From positions 1-41,792 of the IMG/VR virus record IMGVR_UViG_3300022745_000070: 41,792 nucleotides of DNA; one strand, 5' to 3'. The stretch comes from a virus. The notes under the pieces were generated by a model. The model made no database searches and had not been told where the DNA came from. It saw nothing but the letters and a program-made list of their open reading frames with translations. Below, in pieces: positions 6,134 through 14,222 of the stretch; the stretch's first letter is position 1, and the number at the start of each line of letters is the position of its first letter. Both the position numbers and the translations under genes were made by a program.

Positions 6134-8272
6134 GTGGGCAGGATCTACGAGACGGCGATCAAGATCGCCGGCAAGTTGACCGGCACCCTTCCCGCCGATG
6201 CGCTGCGCGCCGCGGGGAGCCTCGCGCAGCTCCGCAAGCAGGCCGCGGCGCTGCGGAAGGAGCAGGAGCGCGTCGGAGGAGCCCGGCGGGCGGTCGACGC
6301 CCACGCCGCCACCGCGGCCGCGGTCGAGGGCGCCAAGCGGCGCTACGACGCGGCGGTCGAGGCGGCGAACCGCCTTGCGGCCGTCGAGGGCGCCGCAGGG
6401 GTTGAGGCATCGGCGGCGGATCGCCGCGCCCGCCACGCCGCGGTGCTCGAGGTCAAGGCGGCGCAGCGCGAGATCGACCGGGCGCGCAAGGCGACGGAGC
6501 GCAACGCGGCCGCGGTGAAGCGCGCGGGAATCGACGTCGCGCAGCTCGCCGCGGAGGAACAGCGGCTCGGGGCCGCCGTGCTCGCGACCGATCGCAAGTT
6601 GCGGCTCGGCGAGGTCGGGGCCCGTCACTTCGGGCAGACGATCGAGGCGGTGCGCAAGCGCGCCGGCGCCTACTCGACCGTTGAGGGCAGCTTCGGCCGC
6701 GTGGGCGCCTCCGTGCGCTCCGTGGCCGACGACGCGGTGAAGCTCGCCGCCGGGGCGACGCTCGCAACGGGAGCCGTCGGCGCGCTCGTGCTGCGCGTGC
6801 TGCACACCGGCGACGAGATCGGGGACACCGCCGACAAGCTCGGGGTGGGCACCTCGGCGCTGCAGGAATTGCGGTATGCCGCCGAGCAGTCGGGCGCCGA
6901 AGTGGGCTCGCTCGACGCGGGCCTCCGCAAGCTCGCGATCAACGTGGGCAAGGCGGCCGCGGCGAAGCGCAAGGGCGGCGGGTTCTCGGGCGAGGTCGGG
7001 GGCCTGCAATTCCTCGGCGGCGGCGGAGGCTCGGCGCAGACGGTCGACCCCTTCGCCGCGGCGGGCCTCTCGGCGCGCACGCTGGCGAAGCTCAAGCCCG
7101 AGGAGCAGCTACAGCGGATCGCCGACGCAATGGCGAAGCTCAAGACGCGCGACGAGCGCGCCGCGTTCGTGACCGCCACGCTTGGCAAGGGGGCAACGGA
7201 GCTGCTCCCGCTGCTCGAGCAGGGCAGCGCCGGGATCGCGCAGATGATGGCGCAGGCGCACCGCTACGGCGGGGTGCTCACGCCCGCGCAGGTCGCCGCC
7301 GCCGACCAGGCCGACAAGGCGATGCGGGACGCGAAGCTCGCGATCGGCGGCGTCGCCGCGACGCTCGGCGGCGCGCTGCTCCCCGTAGCGACGCGCACCT
7401 TCCGCACGCTCTCGCAATGGGTCGCCGACAACCGCGACAAGATCCGCGCGTGGGCGGAGCGCTTCGCCGGCTTCCTCGAGGGCAAGGCGATCCCGGCGCT
7501 GGTCAAGCTGCTCCCCGTGGTCGAGCGCGCCGGCGAGCGCTTCGCGGGGTGGCTCTCGACCGCCTCGCGGCTCGTGGGCGGGGTCGAGAACCTCGGCGGC
7601 GCCCTCGTGGCGCTGCGGCTGGCGCCTACCGCCGTGTCGGTGGGGAGCCTCGCCGTCAACTTCGGCCGGCTCGCCTTTCAGATCCGGCAGGCGCAGGCGG
7701 CGAGCAGGGCGCTTGCCGCGGCGTCGGCGGCGCAGGGAGGCGCGGGCGCCGCGCAGGCCACCGGCGCCGCCGCTTCGATCGCCGGCTCCGCGGTGGCGAT
7801 CAAGGCGGCCCTCGCCGCTCCGACCCTCGGCGCCGCGATCGCCTCGGGCGGCGCGCTCGTGGTGGGCGGCATGGTGGCGGCGGCCGGCGGCATCGGGGCC
7901 TTGATCGGCACCGGGATCCGAAAGGTGCTCGATACCGACGAGCTCCTCGGCGGCAAGGGCGGTGCGCTCGATCGGCTGTTCGGTGCCGCGACGCCCGACG
8001 AGGAGCAGGAGACGGAGCGGCTCAACAACTACGCCCGCGTGGAGGGAGGCAAGCGCCGCCAGCGCGACGCGCTCGAGGCGGGCCCGCGGCCGCGGCCGCC
8101 GTCCGACTCCACGCGGCCCGAGTTGAACCTCACCGTGAACCTGCCCGGCGGCAAGACGGCGCCGGAGGATCTGACGCGCGCGCTCAAGGCGGCCTCGCCC
8201 GAGCTGCTCGCCGCGGTGCAGCGGCTCCTCACGCAAAGCGAGCGCGACCGTCGGAGGCTCTCCTATGGCTAG
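6134..8272 (+). CDS. tail tape measure protein
   Basis: A 712-residue protein that sets tail length and later helps DNA enter the cell. The first 180 residues are Ala/Arg/Glu-rich coiled coil with repeats such as AAALRKEQERV. A hydrophobic stretch around 203-222 is followed by GDEIGDTADKLGVGTSALQELRY, typical of P2-type tape measures. Further Gly/Ala hydrophobic segments lie around 550-600. The GTG start has GGAGG upstream inside the end of the chaperone extension. It is shorter than many tape measures, which predicts a fairly short tail. It overlaps the X gene by eight bases. Confidence 0.9.
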   Translation: MGRIYETAIKIAGKLTGTLPADALRAAGSLAQLRKQAAALRKEQERVGGARRAVDAHAATAAAVEGAKRRYDAAVEAANRLAAVEGAAGVEASAADRRARHAAVLEVKAAQREIDRARKATERNAAAVKRAGIDVAQLAAEEQRLGAAVLATDRKLRLGEVGARHFGQTIEAVRKRAGAYSTVEGSFGRVGASVRSVADDAVKLAAGATLATGAVGALVLRVLHTGDEIGDTADKLGVGTSALQELRYAAEQSGAEVGSLDAGLRKLAINVGKAAAAKRKGGGFSGEVGGLQFLGGGGGSAQTVDPFAAAGLSARTLAKLKPEEQLQRIADAMAKLKTRDERAAFVTATLGKGATELLPLLEQGSAGIAQMMAQAHRYGGVLTPAQVAAADQADKAMRDAKLAIGGVAATLGGALLPVATRTFRTLSQWVADNRDKIRAWAERFAGFLEGKAIPALVKLLPVVERAGERFAGWLSTASRLVGGVENLGGALVALRLAPTAVSVGSLAVNFGRLAFQIRQAQAASRALAAASAAQGGAGAAQATGAAASIAGSAVAIKAALAAPTLGAAIASGGALVVGGMVAAAGGIGALIGTGIRKVLDTDELLGGKGGALDRLFGAATPDEEQETERLNNYARVEGGKRRQRDALEAGPRPRPPSDSTRPELNLTVNLPGGKTAPEDLTRALKAASPELLAAVQRLLTQSERDRRRLSYG

Positions 8273-8474
8273 CAGCTACACGACGCGCAGCCGTGACACC
8301 TGGGATGCGATCGCGTTGCGCACCCTCGGATCCGAGATCTACGCCGACGTGCTCCTCGACGCGAACCCCGCGCACAACCGGGTGGTGCTGTTCGATGCGG
8401 GGACGGTGCTCGTGGTGCCCGACCTGCCGACCCCTTCGCGCGCCGACTCGCTCCCGCCGTGGCGCGTCGCATGA
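8265..8474 (+). CDS. tail protein X, P2 gpX family
   Basis: This 69-residue protein matches the small gpX family: a YTTRSRDTWDAIALRTLGSE start, like the LysM-related opening YRTRAGDTWDxIA, then YADVLLDANPAHNRVVLFDAG and a VVPDLP end. P2 gpX is needed for tail assembly and may contact the tape measure or the gpD-like hub. It lies between the tape measure and D genes, overlapping both, as in many P2-like tails. Confidence 0.85.
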   Translation: MASSYTTRSRDTWDAIALRTLGSEIYADVLLDANPAHNRVVLFDAGTVLVVPDLPTPSRADSLPPWRVA

Positions 8475-9508
8475 GCGACCCGAGCACGCCGCGGCAGCCG
8501 TCGCTCTCTGTCACGTGGCAGGGCCGCGACGTGTCGCGCGATCTGGCGCCCTACCTGCTCGGGCTCACCTATGCCGACAATCTCTCTGGCGCCGCCGACG
8601 ATCTCACGCTCGAGATCGAGGATCGCGAGCACCGATGGTCGAAAGACTGGCGCCCGCAGACGGGTGACACCGTGATCGCGCGGCTGCAGGCGGAGCCGTG
8701 GATCTCGACGGTGCGGGACCTGCGCCTCGGCACCTTCGCGCACGACAAGATCCGCATCGGCGGGCCGCCCTCCGTGGTAGCGCTCTCGTGCGTATCCGCG
8801 CCGCTCGCCTCGGGCCTGCGCCGCCGGAAGCGCACCCGCACGTGGAGCAACGCAACCCTCCGCCAGATCGCCGCCGACGTCGCCGAGCGCGCCGGGCTCT
8901 CGCTGCAATGGACCGGCGCCGAGGGGCGCCGCTACAGCAACCGGAAGCAGGTCGACCGCTCCGATCTCGACTTCCTCGAGGAGCTGTGCGGCGAGGTCGG
9001 CCGGTGCCTCAAGGTGACGGAAGGAACGATCGCGATCTTCGAGGAGCACGATCGCGACACCTCGACGAGCATCGGCAAGATCTCCCTGGTCGGCGGCGAG
9101 GTGCTCGCGTGGGAGTTCGACTCCGACGACTCCGCCCGCTACGGCTCGTGCGTGATCTCATTCTACGATCCGCGCTCGGGCAAGACGCAGAGGGCGCAGT
9201 TCCCGCCCGCCGGGCAGACGGTCGACGGGCTCGACCCCAACGGGCAGACGCTCGAGATCAACCTGGGAAGCGATGATCTCGGCGAGGCCGCGGACAAGGC
9301 GCGCGCGCTGCTCCGCGCGGCGAACCGCTTTGCAACTTCGGGCACGCTCACCACGCGCGGGGACCCCGGCCTCGTCGCCGGCGTGGTCTTTGAGCTCGTC
9401 GACTCGGGCGGGTTCGATGGGCGGTTCGTGATCACGAAGGCGACGCACCGACCGTGCGCGGGCTACGTGTGCGAGTTGCAGGTGCGCCGCACGCTCGAGG
9501 GGTTCTAG
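8471..9508 (+). CDS. tail hub protein D (phage late control D family)
   Basis: A 345-residue hub protein of the P2 gpD / gp27-like family that joins tube and spike. Typical elements are LSVTWQGRDVSRDLAPYLLG at the start and ADDLTLEIEDREHRW. A middle LQWTGAEGRRYSNRKQ then DLDFLEELCGEVGRCLKV domain and a C-terminal GDPGLVAGVVFELV follow. The ATG at 8471 overlaps the X stop as ATGA and is preferred to the GTG four codons upstream. The neighbouring spike gene V follows within three bases. Confidence 0.88.
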   Translation: MSDPSTPRQPSLSVTWQGRDVSRDLAPYLLGLTYADNLSGAADDLTLEIEDREHRWSKDWRPQTGDTVIARLQAEPWISTVRDLRLGTFAHDKIRIGGPPSVVALSCVSAPLASGLRRRKRTRTWSNATLRQIAADVAERAGLSLQWTGAEGRRYSNRKQVDRSDLDFLEELCGEVGRCLKVTEGTIAIFEEHDRDTSTSIGKISLVGGEVLAWEFDSDDSARYGSCVISFYDPRSGKTQRAQFPPAGQTVDGLDPNGQTLEINLGSDDLGEAADKARALLRAANRFATSGTLTTRGDPGLVAGVVFELVDSGGFDGRFVITKATHRPCAGYVCELQVRRTLEGF

Positions 9509-9510
9509 CG

Positions 9511-10062
9511 GTGGGCCGGCACCCCCTCGCCCTCGACGGTTTCGGCGGGCTCCTGCGGTGGGGAGTGGTCGACTCGCTCGTCGAGGAGACGCACCGCGCC
9601 CGCGTGAAGTTCGCCGAGATCGACGGCGGCGTGAGCTACGATCTCCCGGTGCTCGTGACCCATCCCGGCGACTACAGCCTGCCCCCCGTCGGCGCCGCCG
9701 TGTTGTGCGCCATCCCGCCGGGGACCCGCGGCGACGGGTTCGTGCTCGGCACCTTCTACACCGACGAGGCGAAGCCCCCCGGGAGCATGGGGGCGGGGAA
9801 GCGTTCGATCGCCGGCGACGATCTGCGCCTCGGCGCCTCCGACGCCTCCGACGCGGTGGCGCTCGCCCCCAAGGTGAAGGACAACGCCGACCGGCTCCAC
9901 GATCACCTCGAGGCGCTCGAGCGCGTGATCCAGGGCGCGCCCATCCCCGAGCCGGGCAACGGGGCGCCCTCGGCGCTGCAGGCCGCGCTGCAGGCCGCGC
10001 TCGCGGCCTCGCCCCTTCCCGACGTGGGCGACGTCGCGGCCGGAAAGGTCAAGGCGTCGTGA
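9511..10062 (+). CDS. baseplate assembly / spike protein V
   Basis: A 183-residue protein of the P2 gpV / Mu gp45 type. The N-terminal OB-like domain has LLRWGVVDSLVEETHRARVKF and VLVTHPGDYSLPPVGAAVLC, then GDGFVLGTFYTDEA, all typical of the family. It would form the membrane-piercing spike under the hub. The C-terminal part is Ala-rich and lacks a recognisable HxH iron-binding tip, so the needle apex may be a different protein. GTG 9511, three bases after the D stop, gives the conserved N-terminus. Confidence 0.82.
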   Translation: MGRHPLALDGFGGLLRWGVVDSLVEETHRARVKFAEIDGGVSYDLPVLVTHPGDYSLPPVGAAVLCAIPPGTRGDGFVLGTFYTDEAKPPGSMGAGKRSIAGDDLRLGASDASDAVALAPKVKDNADRLHDHLEALERVIQGAPIPEPGNGAPSALQAALQAALAASPLPDVGDVAAGKVKAS

Positions 10063-10472
10063 GCCTCGCCGTGCTCGCCCCCAAGGGCTCGACCGATCGC
10101 AACGCTCAGATCGTCTTTGAGGCGTCGAGCGATCGCCTGCGCACGTGGGCGGAGGCGCGCCGAGAGGGCGCCGGGCGGTGGGCGGTGCTCGAGGTGTGGC
10201 AGGCCAAGCCCAAGCGCGAGCGCATCGGCCCCGGCCTCGACTCGATCACGCTGACGATCCGCCTCGACCTGCAGCGCGGGGTCGTGCCGCGCGACGAGCT
10301 CCGCAAGCTGCGCGCCTACCGCGACAAGGGAACGATCCTGCAGCTCTCCGTCGGCGGGGATCTGGTCGGCGACTACACGGTCGACCAGCTCGCCGAGCAA
10401 TGGCAGCGCGTCGACACGCGCGGCGTGCTCCTCGTCGCGATAGTGGAGCTCACCCTCGGGGAGTATAACTAG
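10059..10472 (+). CDS. tail protein U, P2 gpU family
   Basis: A 137-residue protein with GTG start overlapping the V stop. It follows the gpU pattern: an NAQIVFEASSDRLRTWAEA start, GLDSITLTIRLDL, then LRKLRAYRDKGTILQLSVGG and a strand-rich GVLLVAIVELTLGEYN end. In P2 it is needed for tail completion. Its place between V and W differs from P2, where U follows the tape measure. Confidence 0.78.
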   Translation: MSLAVLAPKGSTDRNAQIVFEASSDRLRTWAEARREGAGRWAVLEVWQAKPKRERIGPGLDSITLTIRLDLQRGVVPRDELRKLRAYRDKGTILQLSVGGDLVGDYTVDQLAEQWQRVDTRGVLLVAIVELTLGEYN

Positions 10473-10476
10473 CCCC

Positions 10477-10758
10477 GTGGCGACCTGGATCAACTGGAAC
10501 CCCTCGCCGGGCGAAGAGGTGGCGCAATGCGTGCGCGCGCTGCTCAAGACGGCGCCGGGCTCCGTCCCCTTCGCGCGGGGCCTCGGCACGCCGCAGGATC
10601 TCCTCGACGAGCCGCAGAGCATCGCCGGCGCGCAACTGCAGGCCGCGGTGATCTCGGCGGTGCGAACCTACGAGCCCCGCGTCGACGTGCCGCGCGTGAC
10701 CCTCTCGGCAACCGCAGACGGCGTGCTTTCGGCTACCGTGGAGATCGGCCCCCCATGA
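10477..10758 (+). CDS. baseplate wedge protein W (gp25-like)
   Basis: A 93-residue protein of the GPW/gp25 family, a lysozyme-like-named but non-enzymatic wedge component. It has PSPGEEVAQCVRALLKTAPGS, the R-G-L-G-T loop and a final beta region with TLSATADGVLSATVEI. It starts just four bases after U and overlaps J by four bases. In T4, gp25 starts sheath polymerisation, and the same role is expected here. Confidence 0.85.
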   Translation: MATWINWNPSPGEEVAQCVRALLKTAPGSVPFARGLGTPQDLLDEPQSIAGAQLQAAVISAVRTYEPRVDVPRVTLSATADGVLSATVEIGPP

Positions 10759-11942
10759 GCGACCCGAGCTTCGCCGTCAAGGATCCCCGGCAGATCGTCG
10801 CCGACGCGCTCGAGGCGTATCGCGTCGCCACGATCACCGCTAGCAAGCCGGATGGGGTGCGGCTCGCGCCCGCCGACCCGAGGCGGCTTCACCTGCAGGC
10901 CCTGCTCGCGATCGTGTCGCAACTGCGCGGCCTCGTCGACTACGCGGGGAAGCAGAACCTCGTCGACTACGTGGGCGAGGAGTGGATCGAAGCGCTGGCG
11001 GCCCTGTGGGGCCTCGAGCGCATCCCTGCCGGCCCGAGCAAGACGACGATCCGATGGGTGCCCGCCAGCGTCGGCGGCGTGATCTCGATCCCCGGCGGCG
11101 TGCGCGTTAGCGATGGCACGAGCTCGTGGGCGGTCGACGCCGACACGGTGAGCGACTCGGGCGCCGACTACCTCGACACGCCCGCCACCTGCACCGCGAG
11201 CGGCTCGGCGAGCAACGGCGTCGCGATCGGGCAGATCGCGATCATCGTCGACCGTGACCGCGTGCCCGGCATCGCGAGCGCCGCCAATACGACCGAGACG
11301 ATCTCGGGGCGCGAGGTCGAGACGCTCGAGGAGCTGCGCGCGCGGCTGCGCCTCGCGCCCGAGTCGACCGCGATCGCGGGACCGCGGGCCGCCTACCAGG
11401 CGATCGCGCTGGCGGCCTCCGCCAACGTGGCCGACGCCGTGGCGCTCGCACAGGCCGACGCCGCCGAGATGGCCGGGAGCGCGCCGGGCTCGGGCGAGGT
11501 GCAGATCAAGGCGATCGAGGGCACGCGCGACGCTTCCGGGGCGCTCGTGTCGGTGATCCCCGATCCCTCGTCGGGCCTGCTCGCGGCGGTGCTCGCGGCG
11601 TGCTCCGCCGAGACGGTGCGGCCGCTGACCGACTACGTGACGATCTCGGCGCCCCGGTTCGTCGACGTGGATCTCGACGTCACGTACTGGATCGCGCGCA
11701 GCCGCTCGCGGCAGTCGACCGCGATCCAGGCGGCCGTCGTCGCCGCCTTCGAGGCGTTCCAACTGTGGCAGCAGTCGGCGATCGGGCGCGACGTCAACCC
11801 CGACCGCCTGCGCGCCGCGCTGGTCGACGCTGGCGCCAAGAGGACCACGATCGCATCGCCGGCCTTCGCCGCGCTCAAGCGCGACGAATGCGCCCGCATC
11901 CGCTACGTGTCGATCGCGTTCGCCGGGGTCGAGGATGATTGA
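10755..11942 (+). CDS. baseplate wedge protein J
   Basis: A 395-residue baseplate J protein (P2 gpJ / Mu gp47 family). It shows LVDYVGEEWIEALAALWGLER, then IPGGVRVSDGTSSWAVDAD, GREVETLEELRARLRL and a C-terminal PLTDYVTISAPRFVDVDLD, which are landmark regions of the family. It forms baseplate wedges with W and I. The ATG at 10755 overlaps the W stop, and the end overlaps the I start. Confidence 0.9.
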   Translation: MSDPSFAVKDPRQIVADALEAYRVATITASKPDGVRLAPADPRRLHLQALLAIVSQLRGLVDYAGKQNLVDYVGEEWIEALAALWGLERIPAGPSKTTIRWVPASVGGVISIPGGVRVSDGTSSWAVDADTVSDSGADYLDTPATCTASGSASNGVAIGQIAIIVDRDRVPGIASAANTTETISGREVETLEELRARLRLAPESTAIAGPRAAYQAIALAASANVADAVALAQADAAEMAGSAPGSGEVQIKAIEGTRDASGALVSVIPDPSSGLLAAVLAACSAETVRPLTDYVTISAPRFVDVDLDVTYWIARSRSRQSTAIQAAVVAAFEAFQLWQQSAIGRDVNPDRLRAALVDAGAKRTTIASPAFAALKRDECARIRYVSIAFAGVEDD

Positions 11943-12513
11943 GATCGGCGGCGTCTCGCTGCTCGACCTGCTCCCCGAGTCGATCGCCGACGACGCCGAG
12001 GTGCGGGCGATCTCGCTCGCGCTCGATCCCGAGGTGCGCGCCGTCGCTGCCGCGCTATGGCAGGCGGTGGTGTGGCCGGCGCTCGACGATGCCGCCGAGC
12101 CGGTGCTCGACGAGGTGGCGCGGGGCCTCGGGCTGCAGGAGTTGCAGCTATGGGATCTCGCGAGCATCGACGGCAAGCGGGCGATCCTGCGCGGCTGCAT
12201 GGCGTGGCGGAAGCGCTCGGGGACGCTCTACGCCCTCCGCCACGCGGTCGAGCTCCTCGAGGTCGAGGGGAAGATCGTCGAGTGGTGGGAGGAGTCGGCG
12301 GCGCCGTTCACGTACCGCCTGCGGCTCGTGGTGACGGGCGGCCCCGGGCTCACGCTGAAGCACTTCCTCGCGCTCGACGAGCTCGTGCGGCGCTTCACGC
12401 CGACCCGGGCGCAGCTCTCCGAGCTGGCGGCGGAGGCCGACTCTTCCGGGCGCGTCCTGTTGTACCCTGCGCTCACCGTGGCGCACTTCACGGAGATCGG
12501 GCACTACCCATGA
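11935..12513 (+). CDS. baseplate protein I (tail protein I family)
   Basis: A 192-residue protein matching P2 gpI: an N-terminal VSLLDLLPESIADDAEVRAI, the KRAILRGCMAWRKRSGT motif close to the family R-x-L-I-x-x-S-x-x-x-H-R-x-K-G-T signature, and the AVELLEVEGKIVEWWE region. It links wedges to fibres. It overlaps J by eight bases and the fibre gene by four. Confidence 0.85.
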   Translation: MIEIGGVSLLDLLPESIADDAEVRAISLALDPEVRAVAAALWQAVVWPALDDAAEPVLDEVARGLGLQELQLWDLASIDGKRAILRGCMAWRKRSGTLYALRHAVELLEVEGKIVEWWEESAAPFTYRLRLVVTGGPGLTLKHFLALDELVRRFTPTRAQLSELAAEADSSGRVLLYPALTVAHFTEIGHYP

Positions 12514-13016
12514 CGGCACCGGCCTACTACGCGAGGATCACCGACCTTGGGCTCGTGCGGCTCGCGGCGGCGCAGTATTCCGGGGTTCCGCTCGTGTTTG
12601 CCCACGTCGCCGTCGGTGACGGCAACGGCTCCCCGATCACCCCCTCGCCGAGCATGACGGCCCTCGTGCACGAGCGCGCGCGCGTCGCCGTGAACAACAC
12701 CGCGATCTCGCCCGACGCGCCGCACGTGCTGCGCGTGGAGGGCCGGATCCCGTCGGACGTCGGCGGCTTCACCATCCGCGAGGCGGGCCTCTTCAACGTC
12801 GCCGGCGAGTTGATCGTCGTCGCGAGCTACCCGCCGACGTACAAGCCCGAGCCCGCCGACGGCGTGACCGTCGAGGAGTACGTGCGCGTGCTCGTCGAGT
12901 ACGCCGCCGTGGAGGCGGTGCAGCTCACGACCGATCCCTCCGTGGTGACGGCGACGCTGCGAGACGTCGAGGATGCGACGGCGGGCGGCCTGTGGCTGTT
13001 CTACAACTTCACCTAG
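12510..13016 (+). CDS. tail fibre N-terminal protein (collar-fibre type, P2 gpH-like start)
   Basis: A 168-residue protein with the N-terminal attachment domain of P2-like tail fibres. It shows YYARITDLGLVRLAAAQ, VAVGDGNG, a positive PDVGGFTIREAGLF-type motif (here SDVGGFTIREAGLF) and VRVLVEYAA. Normal fibres continue for hundreds of residues into shaft and tip. Here the gene stops soon after the attachment domain (WLFYNFT), so the shaft and tip may come from the following genes. A CAC leader follows the stop, so the next gene begins a new translation block. Confidence 0.78.
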   Translation: MTAPAYYARITDLGLVRLAAAQYSGVPLVFAHVAVGDGNGSPITPSPSMTALVHERARVAVNNTAISPDAPHVLRVEGRIPSDVGGFTIREAGLFNVAGELIVVASYPPTYKPEPADGVTVEEYVRVLVEYAAVEAVQLTTDPSVVTATLRDVEDATAGGLWLFYNFT

Positions 13017-13046
13017 ATCACCACCACCGACGAGGAGCAAGCCCGC

Positions 13047-13505
13047 ATGTCGACCCCGATGTTCGTTCGTGAACCGCAGAACCGCGCCGACTACATCGAC
13101 GCTGGCGGCTCCGTCTCGTTCATGCTCGCGGGGCACGCGAGCGCGTCGAGCCCCGAGACTTACACCGGCTGGATCGCGCAGGCGGTCGACGAGGCCCTGC
13201 TCCTCGAGGATCTCTTCTACTGTGTCGGCCCGGGACAGGTCGGCGGCGGCGACACGAACACCGACGCGGGCGAGCTGCTCCTGTGGATCAAGCGCGCCGC
13301 GGCCACCGATGCCGACGAGCGGATCCCGATCGCGAGCTACCCGATCGCCGCGCCGGGCTCGGGCAAGCGCGCCTCGGGGCGCCTGTCGCTCAACCTCACG
13401 CTTGGGGTCGGCGACACGCTCTATGCGTCGCACACGATCCAGAAGAACGGCGCCGCCGGCTACGTGGCCCTGGGGCTCGTCGCGACGGGGGGGGTAGTGC
13501 GATGA
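13047..13505 (+). CDS. unknown fibre-region protein 1
   Basis: A 152-residue protein of unknown family. It is preceded by a CAC leader and GAGGAGC. The sequence is mixed alpha/beta with Gly-rich turns and no membrane segment. It lies directly after the fibre attachment protein, so a fibre, tip or fibre-chaperone role is inferred from place only. Its last codons run through eight G bases. A -1 slip there, by the ribosome or by mutation, would join it in frame to the next gene as a 388-residue fusion. Confidence 0.65.
   Translation: MSTPMFVREPQNRADYIDAGGSVSFMLAGHASASSPETYTGWIAQAVDEALLLEDLFYCVGPGQVGGGDTNTDAGELLLWIKRAAATDADERIPIASYPIAAPGSGKRASGRLSLNLTLGVGDTLYASHTIQKNGAAGYVALGLVATGGVVR
13487..13494 (+). 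repeat. G8 tract at the junction of two fibre-region genes
   Basis: Eight G bases lie three codons before the stop of the upstream gene. In its frame they read G GGG GGG G, which is a valid -1 slippery site. The -1 frame has no stop before the next gene, whose ATG at 13502 is in that frame. The tract could act by ribosomal frameshifting or by changes in tract length (phase variation). Confidence 0.5.
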
Positions 13506-14212
13506 AGGGCCAGGCGCGCGGGCCGCGGGGCCTCTCCCGCGCCGTTGCTGTCCCCACGGGCAAGGCGTCGGCGCTCCTCGTGCACGGCGCGCCCGAGATC
13601 GTCGTGGTCGGCGGCTCCGTGAGGCTTGTGTGGCATGGGGTACCGGGGCTGGACGAAACGGCGTTTGCCGTCGGATCGACCGCCTACGTGCAGGAGCTCG
13701 ACACCGGAATAAATCGCGGGTGGGGTGTATTCGTCGATCTGGACTCGGCAACCGGTCGGGTTGCGCTCTCCCCTTCCGCCAAGGTCGGATTCACGGGGGT
13801 ATCTCCCACCTCCTTTTCCGAATGGTTCGTCGCGCTCGGGGCGGGGTTTTCCCCTCCGCGGCTCAACTACAGGTGCGAAGGGGTGGCATCGGGAAGCGTG
13901 CTCGCCGAGCGCGCGATCGGTGTCGTGAATGAGTCGAGGTCATTCGACTCCATTTCATTCGTTTTTGATTCCGGGTTCACGCCCGACGGCACCAACAACT
14001 GCGCGATCCGGCTCAAGCGCTATCCCGTCGGTGGCCCATCCGTCGACATCATCACCTTCCCTCTCACCCCGGGCGGCTCGGGGACGATCACGGCGTTTGC
14101 GAACAAGGACGTCGAAGACTCGATCGACTTGATCGCCGGCGACGTGCTCACGCTCGAGATCATCAAGGCGGGCGCCGGCGCGACGGTTCCCCCGTTCGTT
14201 GTCGTGATCTAG
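13502..14212 (+). CDS. unknown fibre-region protein 2, lower-GC insert
   Basis: A 236-residue protein without a recognised family. The first 50 residues have neighbour-like codon use. From about base 13700 to 14000 the DNA turns less GC-rich, with A/T third positions and T-runs, then returns to normal. That suggests a recombined receptor-binding segment. The protein is beta-rich with no membrane helix, in keeping with a fibre or tip domain. ATG 13502 overlaps the previous stop as ATGA. A 7-bp inverted repeat lies at 13931-13950. Confidence 0.65.
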   Translation: MKGQARGPRGLSRAVAVPTGKASALLVHGAPEIVVVGGSVRLVWHGVPGLDETAFAVGSTAYVQELDTGINRGWGVFVDLDSATGRVALSPSAKVGFTGVSPTSFSEWFVALGAGFSPPRLNYRCEGVASGSVLAERAIGVVNESRSFDSISFVFDSGFTPDGTNNCAIRLKRYPVGGPSVDIITFPLTPGGSGTITAFANKDVEDSIDLIAGDVLTLEIIKAGAGATVPPFVVVI

Positions 14213-14222
14213 GCGTCGACGC

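Noticed and set aside
13931-13950. 7-bp inverted repeat in the fibre-region gene
   Set aside because: Short and inside coding sequence; no sign of a terminator or recombination site.
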